37,018 bases of DNA. Source: Candidatus Homeothermus arabinoxylanisolvens. Its GTDB lineage: Bacteria > Bacteroidota > Bacteroidia > Bacteroidales > Muribaculaceae. Below, in pieces: positions 1 through 6,860 of this stretch (within the stretch, counting starts at the first letter, position 1; each line of letters starts with the position of its first letter). The translations under genes were made by a program, and so were the position numbers. The stretch spans positions 1 through 37,018 of the forward strand of contig LUJO01000010.1 of the NCBI GenBank assembly GCA_001689405.1, read 5' to 3'. A model generated the notes under the pieces. That model was not told where the DNA came from and made no database searches. It saw only the letters and a list, made by a program, of their open reading frames with translations.

Positions 1-1252
1 CCTGAAGAATCTCCTGCTGGATCTCCGGTTCCTTCTTCTCTTTCCTCAACGCCTCCTTCTGTTTCATTGTGAGCTTGGTCGGCACCTTCTCTTTCAGTGA
101 TGGCAACTGCTCCGACAGGTCTTTGAGAATATCCTTAATATATCGGTTCAGCACCTGCTCGTTGGCTTTCGGAATGTTGTAGCCATATTTCTCGCAGATG
201 GTGATAAGGTTCTCGTTGAGAATGGGTATAGTCACCTAGGTCTTAGTCTTTTGCTGGACAAGACGGATTATGCGCGTTCCCTTTCGGGTAGTCTCAAAGT
301 TGTCGGCATTGAGGTTGTTGTAATCACTTACACGTTGACAGGTATAGCAGCCAATGAGAAAAACATCGCGGATATGCTCTTTCTTTCCTGTCAGCGGCAT
401 TTCATAGAGAGCCTGCAATTCCTCCTCGGTGAGATAAATCTCGACAGCCTTGTCGCGGTCTTCAATCTTCTTCTTGACAATAAGAGCCGCCGCACGTTGG
501 TTGTCGTGTACGCCGTCAATGAATGCAGCGTTGATAAGAGCCTTCAGATTTGTCAGATGCTTGTTGGCAACCTTTGCCATGTAACCGTGCTTCTGCAAAT
601 AGTTGATGTAGCGCGACACAAACGCACGGTCAATATCCACCCACCCGAATTTGTGCAATGGGTCAAAACCTTCATAGACACCGATAAAACTTTTCCATGC
701 CTTGCAGGTGCCGGGCGCATAGTCGTCACTGCTAATCTTTCGCGCCCCGCTCTTGATGTCATCGACAAACTGAACGAGGAACGGCCAGATAAGGCGGTTC
801 TTCTCATCCTCGATACGTTTCTTTTCCTCGGCTTTCTTGCGGGCTTTTTCTTTCGCCGCCTCACGTTTGGCAATAGCCTTGCGCTCTGCCTCTGCGGCTT
901 CCTCCATCGCCCGGCGTTCAGCGTCCACTTTCTCCGGCTCGGAGATATAGCGCACATCCATGTCGAGAGCCTCGCGGTCAAAGTTTACCTTTGCGAGATG
1001 AGCCTTGACGATGCCCTCAATCTGCGTGAGCTTGGCATGAAGCTGATAATTCTTCTTCTGATGTGCCAGCCATGCGCGGGGCGAAGCCGTAGCCTTCTGC
1101 CAGTCGGCAACCTCAACCTGAAGCATGGTCGAAATCAGCACATCAACCTTGCGGGTATGGATGCGGATAAAGAGGGTCGCGATGTCCTTCTTCAAATCCT
1201 TGGTGCGGACATGAAACGGGGTCAATTTTTTCGGAGAGGGTGATTTTGTCAT
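1..1252 (-). pseudogene. Tyrosine recombinase (integrase) interrupted by in-frame TAG; 3' end beyond window
   Basis: This encodes a phage/ICE-type tyrosine site-specific recombinase of the Bacteroidetes kind. The N-terminal ~75 residues match an arm-binding domain (TLFIRIHTRK...). A charged Lys/Glu/Ala helical stretch follows, then a SAM-like core-binding domain (FVSRYINYLQKHGYM), then the start of the catalytic domain with its first Arg in CQRVSDY and a Lys in QQKTKT. An in-frame TAG at 236-238 stops translation before the His-x-x-Arg and Tyr boxes. Past the TAG the same frame stays open for 78 codons to the window edge and continues the family sequence (VTIPILNENL, VLNRYIKDILKEL-like). The gene is therefore broken by one stop rather than naturally short. 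I take ATG 1252 as start; a GTG at 1300 is also possible. Isoleucine is written ATC/ATT here, whereas chromosomal neighbours often use ATA, which fits horizontal transfer. A recoded stop or sequencing error cannot be excluded. Confidence 0.8.
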
Positions 1253-1356
1253 ATCTTCGATGTTATAAATTTCTGAATGGTGGCGTTTGCATTCGTTCAC
1301 AATCAGCCTCTTTGGTTCTGCAAATATAACAACCCAAACCGCAATTTGTCAAGTTT

Positions 1357-1380
1357 GGTCACCACGTAGGTCACCACGTT
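1357..1380. repeat. Tandem direct repeat GGTCACCACGT(A/T) x2
   Basis: Two copies of a 12-base unit, differing only in the last base, lie head to tail 105 bases upstream of the integrase ATG. Short direct repeats next to an integrase gene can be arm-type integrase or regulator binding sites; that role is inference. Confidence 0.6.
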
Positions 1381-1518
1381 TTTTGAATGAATCTGAAAAT
1401 AGGCAAAATTCAGCAAGGTTTATATTACACTATTATTCAGCATTTTGCCCAAACAAGCCATTCAAATTCATTCGTATTCATTCAAAAACTCAGGTTCTGG
1501 TGGCACCACCTCGTAAAC

Positions 1519-1549
1519 CGCTAAGTGGTTAAATATCAGCTACTTAGCG
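1519..1549 (+). terminator. Stem-loop with 8-bp arms and T-rich tail, possible terminator
   Basis: CGCTAAGT (1519-1526) pairs with ACTTAGCG (1542-1549) around a 15-base loop. ATTTTCTTT follows on the plus strand. No plus-strand gene precedes it, so it may be the remains of another unit or an element-related inverted repeat rather than an active terminator. Confidence 0.3.
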
Positions 1550-1732
1550 ATTTTCTTTAGTCTCGATTTCGGCTTGAGCCCGAAATTTCAGTTCATGGAT
1601 TTTTGAGAAAGTGTTAAATTTCACTCCGTTTTCGCGTGTGTATGCTATTATAGCAGTTCAACCGACTTTTGCTGCTGACCCATTCTTTTCCAATGCAGTT
1701 GGTCCGTATTGTTGTGGTGAAAAGCGGGGATG

Positions 1733-1757
1733 AAAAAAGCCTCCGGAGGGGAGGCTT
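1733..1757 (-). terminator. Rho-independent terminator of the tRNA-Val pair
   Basis: Read on the minus strand, an 8-bp stem (AAGCCTCC 1737-1744 with GGAGGCTT 1750-1757) around a 5-base loop is followed by six U residues (1733-1738). It lies four bases past the 3' end of the distal tRNA-Val. Confidence 0.8.
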
Positions 1758-1760
1758 GTG

Positions 1761-1835
1761 TGGGCGCTGAGGGATTCGAACCCCCGACCCTCTGCTTGTA
1801 AGGCAGATGCTCTGAACCAGCTGAGCTAAGCGCCC
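1761..1835 (-). tRNA. tRNA-Val (anticodon UAC), distal copy
   Basis: The 75-base cloverleaf has acceptor stem GGGCGCU/AGCGCCC, anticodon stem TCTGC/GCAGA around loop CTTACAA (anticodon TAC, reads GUA), T-arm GGGTTCGAATCCC and discriminator A. CCA is not encoded. It is identical to the copy at 1886-1960 and is cotranscribed from the promoter near 2011, followed at once by a terminator. Its 3' end faces the broken integrase, the usual geometry of an island inserted at a tRNA. Confidence 0.95.
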
Positions 1836-1885
1836 GATCTTTATCGGGATTGCTTTAGGCGGAGACGCGGATTGTATTTGTCAAG

Positions 1886-1960
1886 TGGGCGCTGAGGGAT
1901 TCGAACCCCCGACCCTCTGCTTGTAAGGCAGATGCTCTGAACCAGCTGAGCTAAGCGCCC
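1886..1960 (-). tRNA. tRNA-Val (anticodon UAC), proximal copy
   Basis: This is a second 75-base tRNA-Val(TAC), identical across its whole length to the distal copy and separated from it by 50 bases. The acceptor, D, anticodon and T arms all pair and CCA is not encoded. Duplication of the complete gene rather than only its 3' end argues for ordinary tandem tRNA duplication, not an attachment-site scar. Confidence 0.95.
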
Positions 1961-1980
1961 GTGTTCTCCGTTAAAGCGAT

Positions 1981-2011
1981 GCAAAGTTACAACGGTTTTT
2001 TGTAATGGCAA
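1981..2011 (-). promoter_or_regulatory. Promoter of the tRNA-Val pair
   Basis: On the minus strand TTG (2009-2011) is followed after exactly 19 bases by TAACTTTG with a trailing C (1981-1989). This is a textbook Bacteroidetes -33/-7 pair about 20 bases upstream of the first tRNA. Confidence 0.85.
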
Positions 2012-2061
2012 AATAAATTTCAATAAAAATCGCATATTTTTCATTTTCCTTTGATTTTCCG

Positions 2062-2069
2062 TAACTTTG
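2062..2069 (+). promoter_or_regulatory. -7 box of purB promoter
   Basis: TAACTTTG fits TAnnTTTG and lies 29 bases before the purB ATG. The -33 region is T-rich but has no clear TTG at the best spacing. It is back to back with the tRNA-Val promoter. Confidence 0.7.
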
Positions 2070-2097
2070 CAGTCTAATATTCATTATCGCATAAATT

Positions 2098-3441
2098 ATG
2101 GTATTGACACAGCTTACGGCCATTTCGCCGATCGACGGGCGCTATCGCGGAAAGTGCGAGCGACTTGACGAATATTTTTCGGAATTTGCTCTGATACGTT
2201 ATCGTGTAAGAGTGGAGATTGAGTACTTCATTGCGTTGTGCGAGTTGCCGCTTCCGCAACTTGCCGGTGTGAATCCTCAAGTATTTGACAGCCTGCGGGC
2301 GATTTACCGTAATTTCTCCATTGAAGATGCAGCCCGCATAAAGGAGATTGAGTCGGTGACCAACCATGATGTCAAAGCCGTGGAATATTTCCTTAAAGAG
2401 AAGTTTGACCTGCTTGGCCTTGATGCGCATAAGGAGTTTATACACTTCGGGCTGACTTCGCAGGACATCAACAACACGTCGGTGCCTTTGTCGCTCAAGG
2501 AGGCTCTTGCCGAGGTGTATCGTCCGGCTCTGAATGAGCTTGTAGAGCATCTTGAGAAGAAAGCTGAAGAGTGGTATGACATACCGATGCTCGCGAAGAC
2601 TCACGGACAGCCCGCTTCGCCCACACGGCTCGGCAAGGAGATAAAGGTCTTTACCTACCGCCTGCGCAAGCAGCTGGCTTTGCTCGACGCCACCCCCATA
2701 AGCGGTAAATTCGGTGGAGCTACGGGCAACTTCAATGCTCATCTTACGGCTTATCCCGACATCGACTGGCGTAAGTTTGGCGCCAAATTCCTCAGCGAAC
2801 GTCTTGGCATAGAGCGCGAGGAGTATACGACCCAAATATCCAATTACGACAACTTTGCCGCCATATTTGACGCGCTGCGCCGCATCAATACCATAATACT
2901 TGATCTTGACAAGGATATGTGGCAGTACATATCGATGGAGTATTTCAAACAGAAGATCAAAGCCGGTGAGGTGGGTTCGTCGGCCATGCCCCATAAGGTG
3001 AATCCCATTGATTTCGAGAACTCCGAGGGCAACCTCGGCATAGCCAACGCCATTCTTGACCACCTTGCCATGAAGTTGCCCGTATCGCGTCTGCAGCGCG
3101 ACCTTACCGACTCGACCGTATTGCGCAATGTCGGTGTTCCGCTGGCTCACATGCTCATAGCCATAGCGTCAACGCTCAAGGGCCTTAACAAGCTGCTGCT
3201 CAATGTCGACGCCATCAACCGTGACCTTGACAACATGTGGAATGTCGTTGCCGAGGGCATACAGACCATACTGCGCCGCGAGGGCTACCCCAAACCTTAT
3301 GAGACCCTTAAAGAGCTTACGAGGGTAAACACGACGGTGACGGCCGAGAGCATAGCTTCGTTCATCGATACGCTAAATGTCAGCGAACAAGTCAAGGCGG
3401 AACTTAAGAAACTCAGCCCGCATACTTATACCGGTTATTGA
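2098..3441 (+). CDS. purB: Adenylosuccinate lyase
   Basis: This cytoplasmic lyase of purine synthesis splits SAICAR to AICAR and adenylosuccinate to AMP, releasing fumarate. The 447-residue protein matches the family's usual length. Visible family signatures are TSQDINNTSVP, KTHGQPASPTRLGKEI (catalytic His region) and the fumarase/lyase loop GSSAMPHKVNPIDFEN (flexible catalytic Ser loop). The opening LTAISPIDGRYR is typical of the E. coli-like PurB branch. The ATG at 2098 sits 29 bases after a -7 box. The gene is monocistronic, with a strong terminator at 3472-3506. purD lies about 22 kb away in a different operon, so purine genes are scattered here. Confidence 0.97.
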   Translation: MVLTQLTAISPIDGRYRGKCERLDEYFSEFALIRYRVRVEIEYFIALCELPLPQLAGVNPQVFDSLRAIYRNFSIEDAARIKEIESVTNHDVKAVEYFLKEKFDLLGLDAHKEFIHFGLTSQDINNTSVPLSLKEALAEVYRPALNELVEHLEKKAEEWYDIPMLAKTHGQPASPTRLGKEIKVFTYRLRKQLALLDATPISGKFGGATGNFNAHLTAYPDIDWRKFGAKFLSERLGIEREEYTTQISNYDNFAAIFDALRRINTIILDLDKDMWQYISMEYFKQKIKAGEVGSSAMPHKVNPIDFENSEGNLGIANAILDHLAMKLPVSRLQRDLTDSTVLRNVGVPLAHMLIAIASTLKGLNKLLLNVDAINRDLDNMWNVVAEGIQTILRREGYPKPYETLKELTRVNTTVTAESIASFIDTLNVSEQVKAELKKLSPHTYTGY

Positions 3442-3471
3442 TTTCAGTCAATACATATATTAAAAAACGCT

Positions 3472-3506
3472 AAAACGCCCCGATATCAAAAAAATCGGGG
3501 CGTTTT
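3472..3506 (+). terminator. Rho-independent terminator after purB
   Basis: A perfect 13-bp stem (AAAACGCCCCGAT 3472-3484 with ATCGGGGCGTTTT 3494-3506) closes a 9-base A-rich loop and ends in T residues. It lies 30 bases past the purB stop. Confidence 0.9.
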
Positions 3507-3531
3507 CTGCTTAAATATGCCGATAAAAAAA

Positions 3532-3562
3532 TTGTTTCAATCAAATAAAAAACTTAATTTTG
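3532..3562 (+). promoter_or_regulatory. Promoter of the rluB-like gene
   Basis: TTG (3532-3534) and TAATTTTG (3555-3562) are separated by 20 bases and match the Bacteroidetes consensus. Transcription would start near 3569, leaving a leader of about 175 bases. Confidence 0.7.
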
Positions 3563-3568
3563 CACCGT

Positions 3569-3744
3569 TTCGCTTAAAAGGAAGTACTAATGTACTTTAG
3601 GTGCAACACCGATGTATTTTTCTTGTCAACTTTTTAATTTTACATTACGCTCTATTAATTATTAAACGTTTAATTTCTAATCAAGGCAAAGCCTAAATCG
3701 CCGAGAGGCAGAAACTTAAATTTATTATTTAACGTACCGCAGTT
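3569..3744 (+). promoter_or_regulatory. Long structured 5' leader of the rluB-like gene
   Basis: The untranslated stretch contains several small inverted repeats: AAGTAC/GTACTT (3582-3597), GGTG/CACC (3600-3610), a perfect 14-base palindrome ATTAAACGTTTAAT (3661-3674), AGGC/GCCT (3684-3694) and GCC/GGC (3700-3709). Such a leader could control mRNA stability or translation, or the palindrome could bind a dimeric regulator. I recognise no known riboswitch class. Confidence 0.4.
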
Positions 3745-5361
3745 ATGGATAACAACGAAGAAAAGAAACCGAAACGGCCAAGAATTGGGGAAAACCGTAT
3801 CGCAGCGTCATCAGACGGCGAAAACAACAATTTCAGCAGTAAAGTGGATCACGGTCAGCAGGGTGACTTCCACTCTTCCGAAAACGGACATCGCGAATAC
3901 AGTAGTTATGACCGTCCTTACCAGCCCAGACCTTATAACAACCGTCAGCAGGGAGGCTACAACAACCGGTATAACAACCAAGGCGGCTACAACAACAACC
4001 GTCAGCAGGGTGGTTACAACAATCGCTACAACAACAATCAGGGCGGCTACCAGTCACGGCAGTATCAGCCCCAGCAGAGTGCCGAAGGCGCTGAAAATAC
4101 GACCGAACAGCCGGCAGAAGGCTACACTGCGTCTTCGCAGCCTGAAGGCTATAACGCATACCGTCCCTCGGGTTATAACAACAACCGTCAGGGTGGATAC
4201 AATAACAACCGTCAGCAGGGCGGCTATAACAACAACCGTCAAGGCGGTTACAACAACAATCGTCAGGGCGGCTACAACAACCGTCAGCAGGGCGGCTATA
4301 ACAACAACCGTCAAGGTGGTTACAACAACAACCGTCAGCAGGGCGGCTATAACAACAACCGTCAAGGTGGTTACAACAACAACCGTCAGCAGGGCGGCTA
4401 CAACAACAATCGTCAAGGCGGTTATAACAACAATCGCTACAACAACAATCAGGGCGGCTACAACAACAACCGTCAGCAGGGCGGTTATAACAACAATCGT
4501 CAGCAGGGCGGCGGCCGTCAGCAGGGCTATCACAACAACCGTCAGCAGGGCGGCAACCGCGGTTTCAATGCGCCTCGTCAGGGCAAGAGCTTCGTGCCGC
4601 GTCCCAAGCGTATCGAATACGAAATGCCGATACCCGATCCCAACGAGCAGATACGCCTGAACAAGTTCATGGCAAATGCCGGTATATGCTCACGCCGCGA
4701 AGCCGATGAATTCATCCAGCAGGGTCTTGTAAAGGTCAACGGAGAGGTAGTTACCGAACTCGGTACCAAGATTTCTCATAACGACGTGGTCGAATATGAC
4801 GAAAAGGTGGTAACGCTCGAAAGCAAGTGCTACATACTTCTCAACAAGCCCAAAGATTGTGTGACTACGAGCGACGACCCCAACGGACGCACCACTGTAA
4901 TGGACCTCGTAAAGGGTGCGTGCGACGAACGCATATATCCTGTAGGACGTCTTGACCGCAACACTACCGGTGTGCTTCTTCTGACCAATGACGGAGACTT
5001 GGCATCCAAGCTGACTCATCCCAAATATGTGAAGAAAAAGATATATCATGTATGGACCGACAAAGACATATCGGAGGATGACATGCAGGCTATAGCCGAC
5101 GGTATCGAGCTTGAGGACGGCCCCATACATGCCGACGCCATCAGCTATGCTACCGAGACCGACCGCAATCAGGCAGGTATAGAGATACACTCGGGCCGCA
5201 ACCGCATAGTGCGCCGCATATTCGAGAGTCTCGGCTATCATGTCACCAAACTTGATCGCGTGTACTTTGCGGGTCTTACCAAAAAGAACCTTCCGCGCGG
5301 CCGCTGGCGCTATCTGACACAGGAGGAAGTAAACTTCCTGAAGATGGGGTCATTTGAATAA
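3745..5361 (+). CDS. RluB/RsuA-family pseudouridine synthase with long Asn/Gly/Gln/Arg repeat region
   Basis: The C-terminal half is an rRNA pseudouridine synthase. An S4 RNA-binding domain (about residues 301-350, IRLNKFMANAGICSRREAD) is followed by the catalytic domain with GRLDRNTTGVLLLTNDGDL, the putative catalytic Asp being residue 404, and the closing RNRIVRRIFESLGY motif. Family members modify 23S or 16S rRNA; which uridine is the target here cannot be read from sequence. The N-terminal ~290 residues are unusual. A Lys/Arg-rich start is followed at about 64-270 by many imperfect copies of GGYNNNRQ(Q), predicted disordered and Tyr/Arg-rich like condensate-forming RNA-binding tails. Typical RluB proteins are about 250-300 residues, so this is nearly doubled. 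ATG 3745 follows a long leader. asnS begins 28 bases downstream without an intervening terminator. Confidence 0.9.
   Translation: MDNNEEKKPKRPRIGENRIAASSDGENNNFSSKVDHGQQGDFHSSENGHREYSSYDRPYQPRPYNNRQQGGYNNRYNNQGGYNNNRQQGGYNNRYNNNQGGYQSRQYQPQQSAEGAENTTEQPAEGYTASSQPEGYNAYRPSGYNNNRQGGYNNNRQQGGYNNNRQGGYNNNRQGGYNNRQQGGYNNNRQGGYNNNRQQGGYNNNRQGGYNNNRQQGGYNNNRQGGYNNNRYNNNQGGYNNNRQQGGYNNNRQQGGGRQQGYHNNRQQGGNRGFNAPRQGKSFVPRPKRIEYEMPIPDPNEQIRLNKFMANAGICSRREADEFIQQGLVKVNGEVVTELGTKISHNDVVEYDEKVVTLESKCYILLNKPKDCVTTSDDPNGRTTVMDLVKGACDERIYPVGRLDRNTTGVLLLTNDGDLASKLTHPKYVKKKIYHVWTDKDISEDDMQAIADGIELEDGPIHADAISYATETDRNQAGIEIHSGRNRIVRRIFESLGYHVTKLDRVYFAGLTKKNLPRGRWRYLTQEEVNFLKMGSFE
3931..4555 (+). repeat. In-frame coding tandem repeats (GGYNNNRQ units)
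   Basis: Near-identical units of roughly 24-33 bases encode GGYNNNRQ, GGYNNNRQQ or GGYNNNRYNNNQ. They are interrupted at about residues 103-140 by a non-repeat spacer rich in Gln, Glu and Ser. High DNA identity between units makes the tract prone to length change by slippage or recombination, always in multiples of three if the frame is kept. Confidence 0.9.
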
Positions 5362-5389
5362 CATAAACCGACTTTACAATCATTTTTCA

Positions 5390-6778
5390 ATGAAACGAAC
5401 TAAAATAATCGACCTTTTCCGCCCCGAGCATTTAGGCAAGGAGGTCTGCGTAATGGGATGGGTGCGTACCCGTCGCGGCAACAAGCATGTACAGTTTGTC
5501 GCTCTTAACGATGGTTCGACCGTAAAAAACGTGCAGATTGTTTTTGACATGGCACAGTTTACCGACGAGCAGCTTAAGCCCATCACCACAGGCTCTGCCA
5601 TAAAAGTCGACGGAATTCTTGTCGAGTCAATGGGCAAAGGGCAGTCTGTCGAGATACAGGCAGGTGCGCTTGAAATATTCGGTACCGCCGATCCGGAGAC
5701 TTATCCCTTGCAGAAAAAAGGCCATACTCTTGAATTTCTGCGCGAAAAGGCCCACTTGCGCCCACGTACCAATACGTTCGGAGCTATACTCCGCGTTCGC
5801 AGCGCCTTGGCATTTGCCATACATAAATTCTTTCAGGAACGAGGCTTCTTCTATCTTAACACTCCGCTCATCACCGCAAGCGACTGTGAGGGAGCCGGAG
5901 CCATGTTTCAGGTGACTACGCTTGACCTGAACAATCTGCCCAAGACTGAAGAGGGCAAGGTAGACTACTCGGCCGACTTCTTTGGCAAGCCCACTGCGCT
6001 TACCGTGTCGGGACAGCTTGAAGGCGAACTCGGAGCCACGGCACTCGGTGCCATATATACTTTCGGCCCTACTTTCCGAGCCGAGAACTCCAATACTCCG
6101 CGTCACTTGTCGGAGTTCTGGATGATAGAGCCCGAGGTGGCGTTTTTCGACATTACCGACAATATGGACCTTGCCGAGGACTTTATAAAGTACTGTATAA
6201 AGTATGCGCTCGACAATTGTCGCGATGACATCGACTTCCTTGCCGAACACTATGACAAGGAGCTTGTAGACCGCTTGAAATTTGTGCTCGACAATGAATT
6301 TGTGCGTCTCTCTTATACGGAGGGCGTCAAGATACTTGAAGAGTCAAAGCACAAGTTTGAATTCCCGGTTTACTGGGGTGCCGACCTGCAGAGCGAGCAT
6401 GAACGCTATCTCGTGGAGGAGCACTTCAAGAAGCCTGTCATACTGACCGACTATCCTAAGGAGATCAAGGCTTTCTACATGAAGCTGAATGACGACAACA
6501 AGACCGTAAGGGCCATGGACGTTCTTTTCCCGAAAATCGGAGAAATCATAGGCGGCTCGGAGCGTGAGGAGAACTATGACAAACTGAGCGCCCGCATCGA
6601 GGAACTTGACATACCGATGAAGGATATGTGGTGGTATCTCGACACACGCCGTTTCGGTACAGTGCCCCACGCCGGTTTCGGCCTCGGTTTTGAGCGTCTC
6701 GTATTGTTTGTGACCGGTATGACCAACATCCGCGACGTCATCCCGTTCCCGCGTACGCCCAACAACGCCGAGTTTTGA
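5390..6778 (+). CDS. asnS: Asparaginyl-tRNA synthetase
   Basis: This cytoplasmic class IIb aminoacyl-tRNA synthetase charges tRNA-Asn with asparagine. It has an N-terminal OB-fold anticodon-binding domain (about residues 18-100, GKEVCVMGWVRTRRGNKHVQFVALNDG), then the catalytic core with motif 2 (GPTFRAENSNTPRHLSEFW, about 226-245) and motif 3 (GFGLGFERLVLF, about 429-440). The 462 residues fit the family. I chose ATG 5390; an in-frame TTG at 5354 would overlap the preceding gene and add 12 residues without homology. Short spacing to the pseudouridine synthase suggests cotranscription of two translation-related genes. Confidence 0.96.
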   Translation: MKRTKIIDLFRPEHLGKEVCVMGWVRTRRGNKHVQFVALNDGSTVKNVQIVFDMAQFTDEQLKPITTGSAIKVDGILVESMGKGQSVEIQAGALEIFGTADPETYPLQKKGHTLEFLREKAHLRPRTNTFGAILRVRSALAFAIHKFFQERGFFYLNTPLITASDCEGAGAMFQVTTLDLNNLPKTEEGKVDYSADFFGKPTALTVSGQLEGELGATALGAIYTFGPTFRAENSNTPRHLSEFWMIEPEVAFFDITDNMDLAEDFIKYCIKYALDNCRDDIDFLAEHYDKELVDRLKFVLDNEFVRLSYTEGVKILEESKHKFEFPVYWGADLQSEHERYLVEEHFKKPVILTDYPKEIKAFYMKLNDDNKTVRAMDVLFPKIGEIIGGSEREENYDKLSARIEELDIPMKDMWWYLDTRRFGTVPHAGFGLGFERLVLFVTGMTNIRDVIPFPRTPNNAEF

Positions 6779-6800
6779 TACATAATAAATTAATGTGAAA

Positions 6801-6840
6801 AAAGACGAGGCCGGAGCAATGACTGCCCGGCCTCGTCTTT
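6801..6840. terminator. Bidirectional terminator between asnS and the WG-repeat operon
   Basis: A perfect 14-bp stem (AAAGACGAGGCCGG 6801-6814 with CCGGCCTCGTCTTT 6827-6840) encloses a 12-base loop. It has A's on one side and T's on the other, so it can end both the rightward asnS transcript and the leftward lipoprotein transcript. Confidence 0.9.
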
Positions 6841-6860
6841 TATATCTCTGTGTATGTCGG

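Larger units (their letters stand above)
1253..1732. other. Gene-free interval between integrase and tRNA-Val genes, with repeats
   Basis: I see no credible gene here. The stretch holds a tandem 12-base repeat (1357-1380), an 8-bp inverted repeat CGCTAAGT/ACTTAGCG (1519-1526 and 1542-1549) followed by a T-rich run, and a second hairpin ATTTCGG/CCGAAAT (1566-1572 and 1580-1586). Its position between an integrase and tRNA 3' ends makes it a candidate recombination or excision-control region. No attachment core can be fixed from one end alone. Confidence 0.5.

Noticed and set aside
251..1243. 330-codon plus-strand open frame
   Set aside because: It is antisense to the integrase, whose frame carries recognisable recombinase motifs; the plus-strand product has no family features.
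1287..1532. Small plus-strand open frame of 81 codons
   Set aside because: It crosses the repeat-containing gene-free interval, has no recognisable domain and no promoter in place.
1841..2044. Minus-strand open frame over the tRNA-Val gene
   Set aside because: It overlaps the proximal tRNA-Val and its promoter; not coding.
2074..3150. 358-codon minus-strand frame
   Set aside because: It is a shadow of purB, whose frame holds all the lyase signatures.
3931..4555. CRISPR array
   Set aside because: Units are in-frame coding repeats without unique spacers.
3785..4660. Thr/Val-rich frames on both strands in the repeat tract
   Set aside because: Repeated DNA keeps every frame open; only the GGYNNNRQ frame joins to a real enzyme domain.
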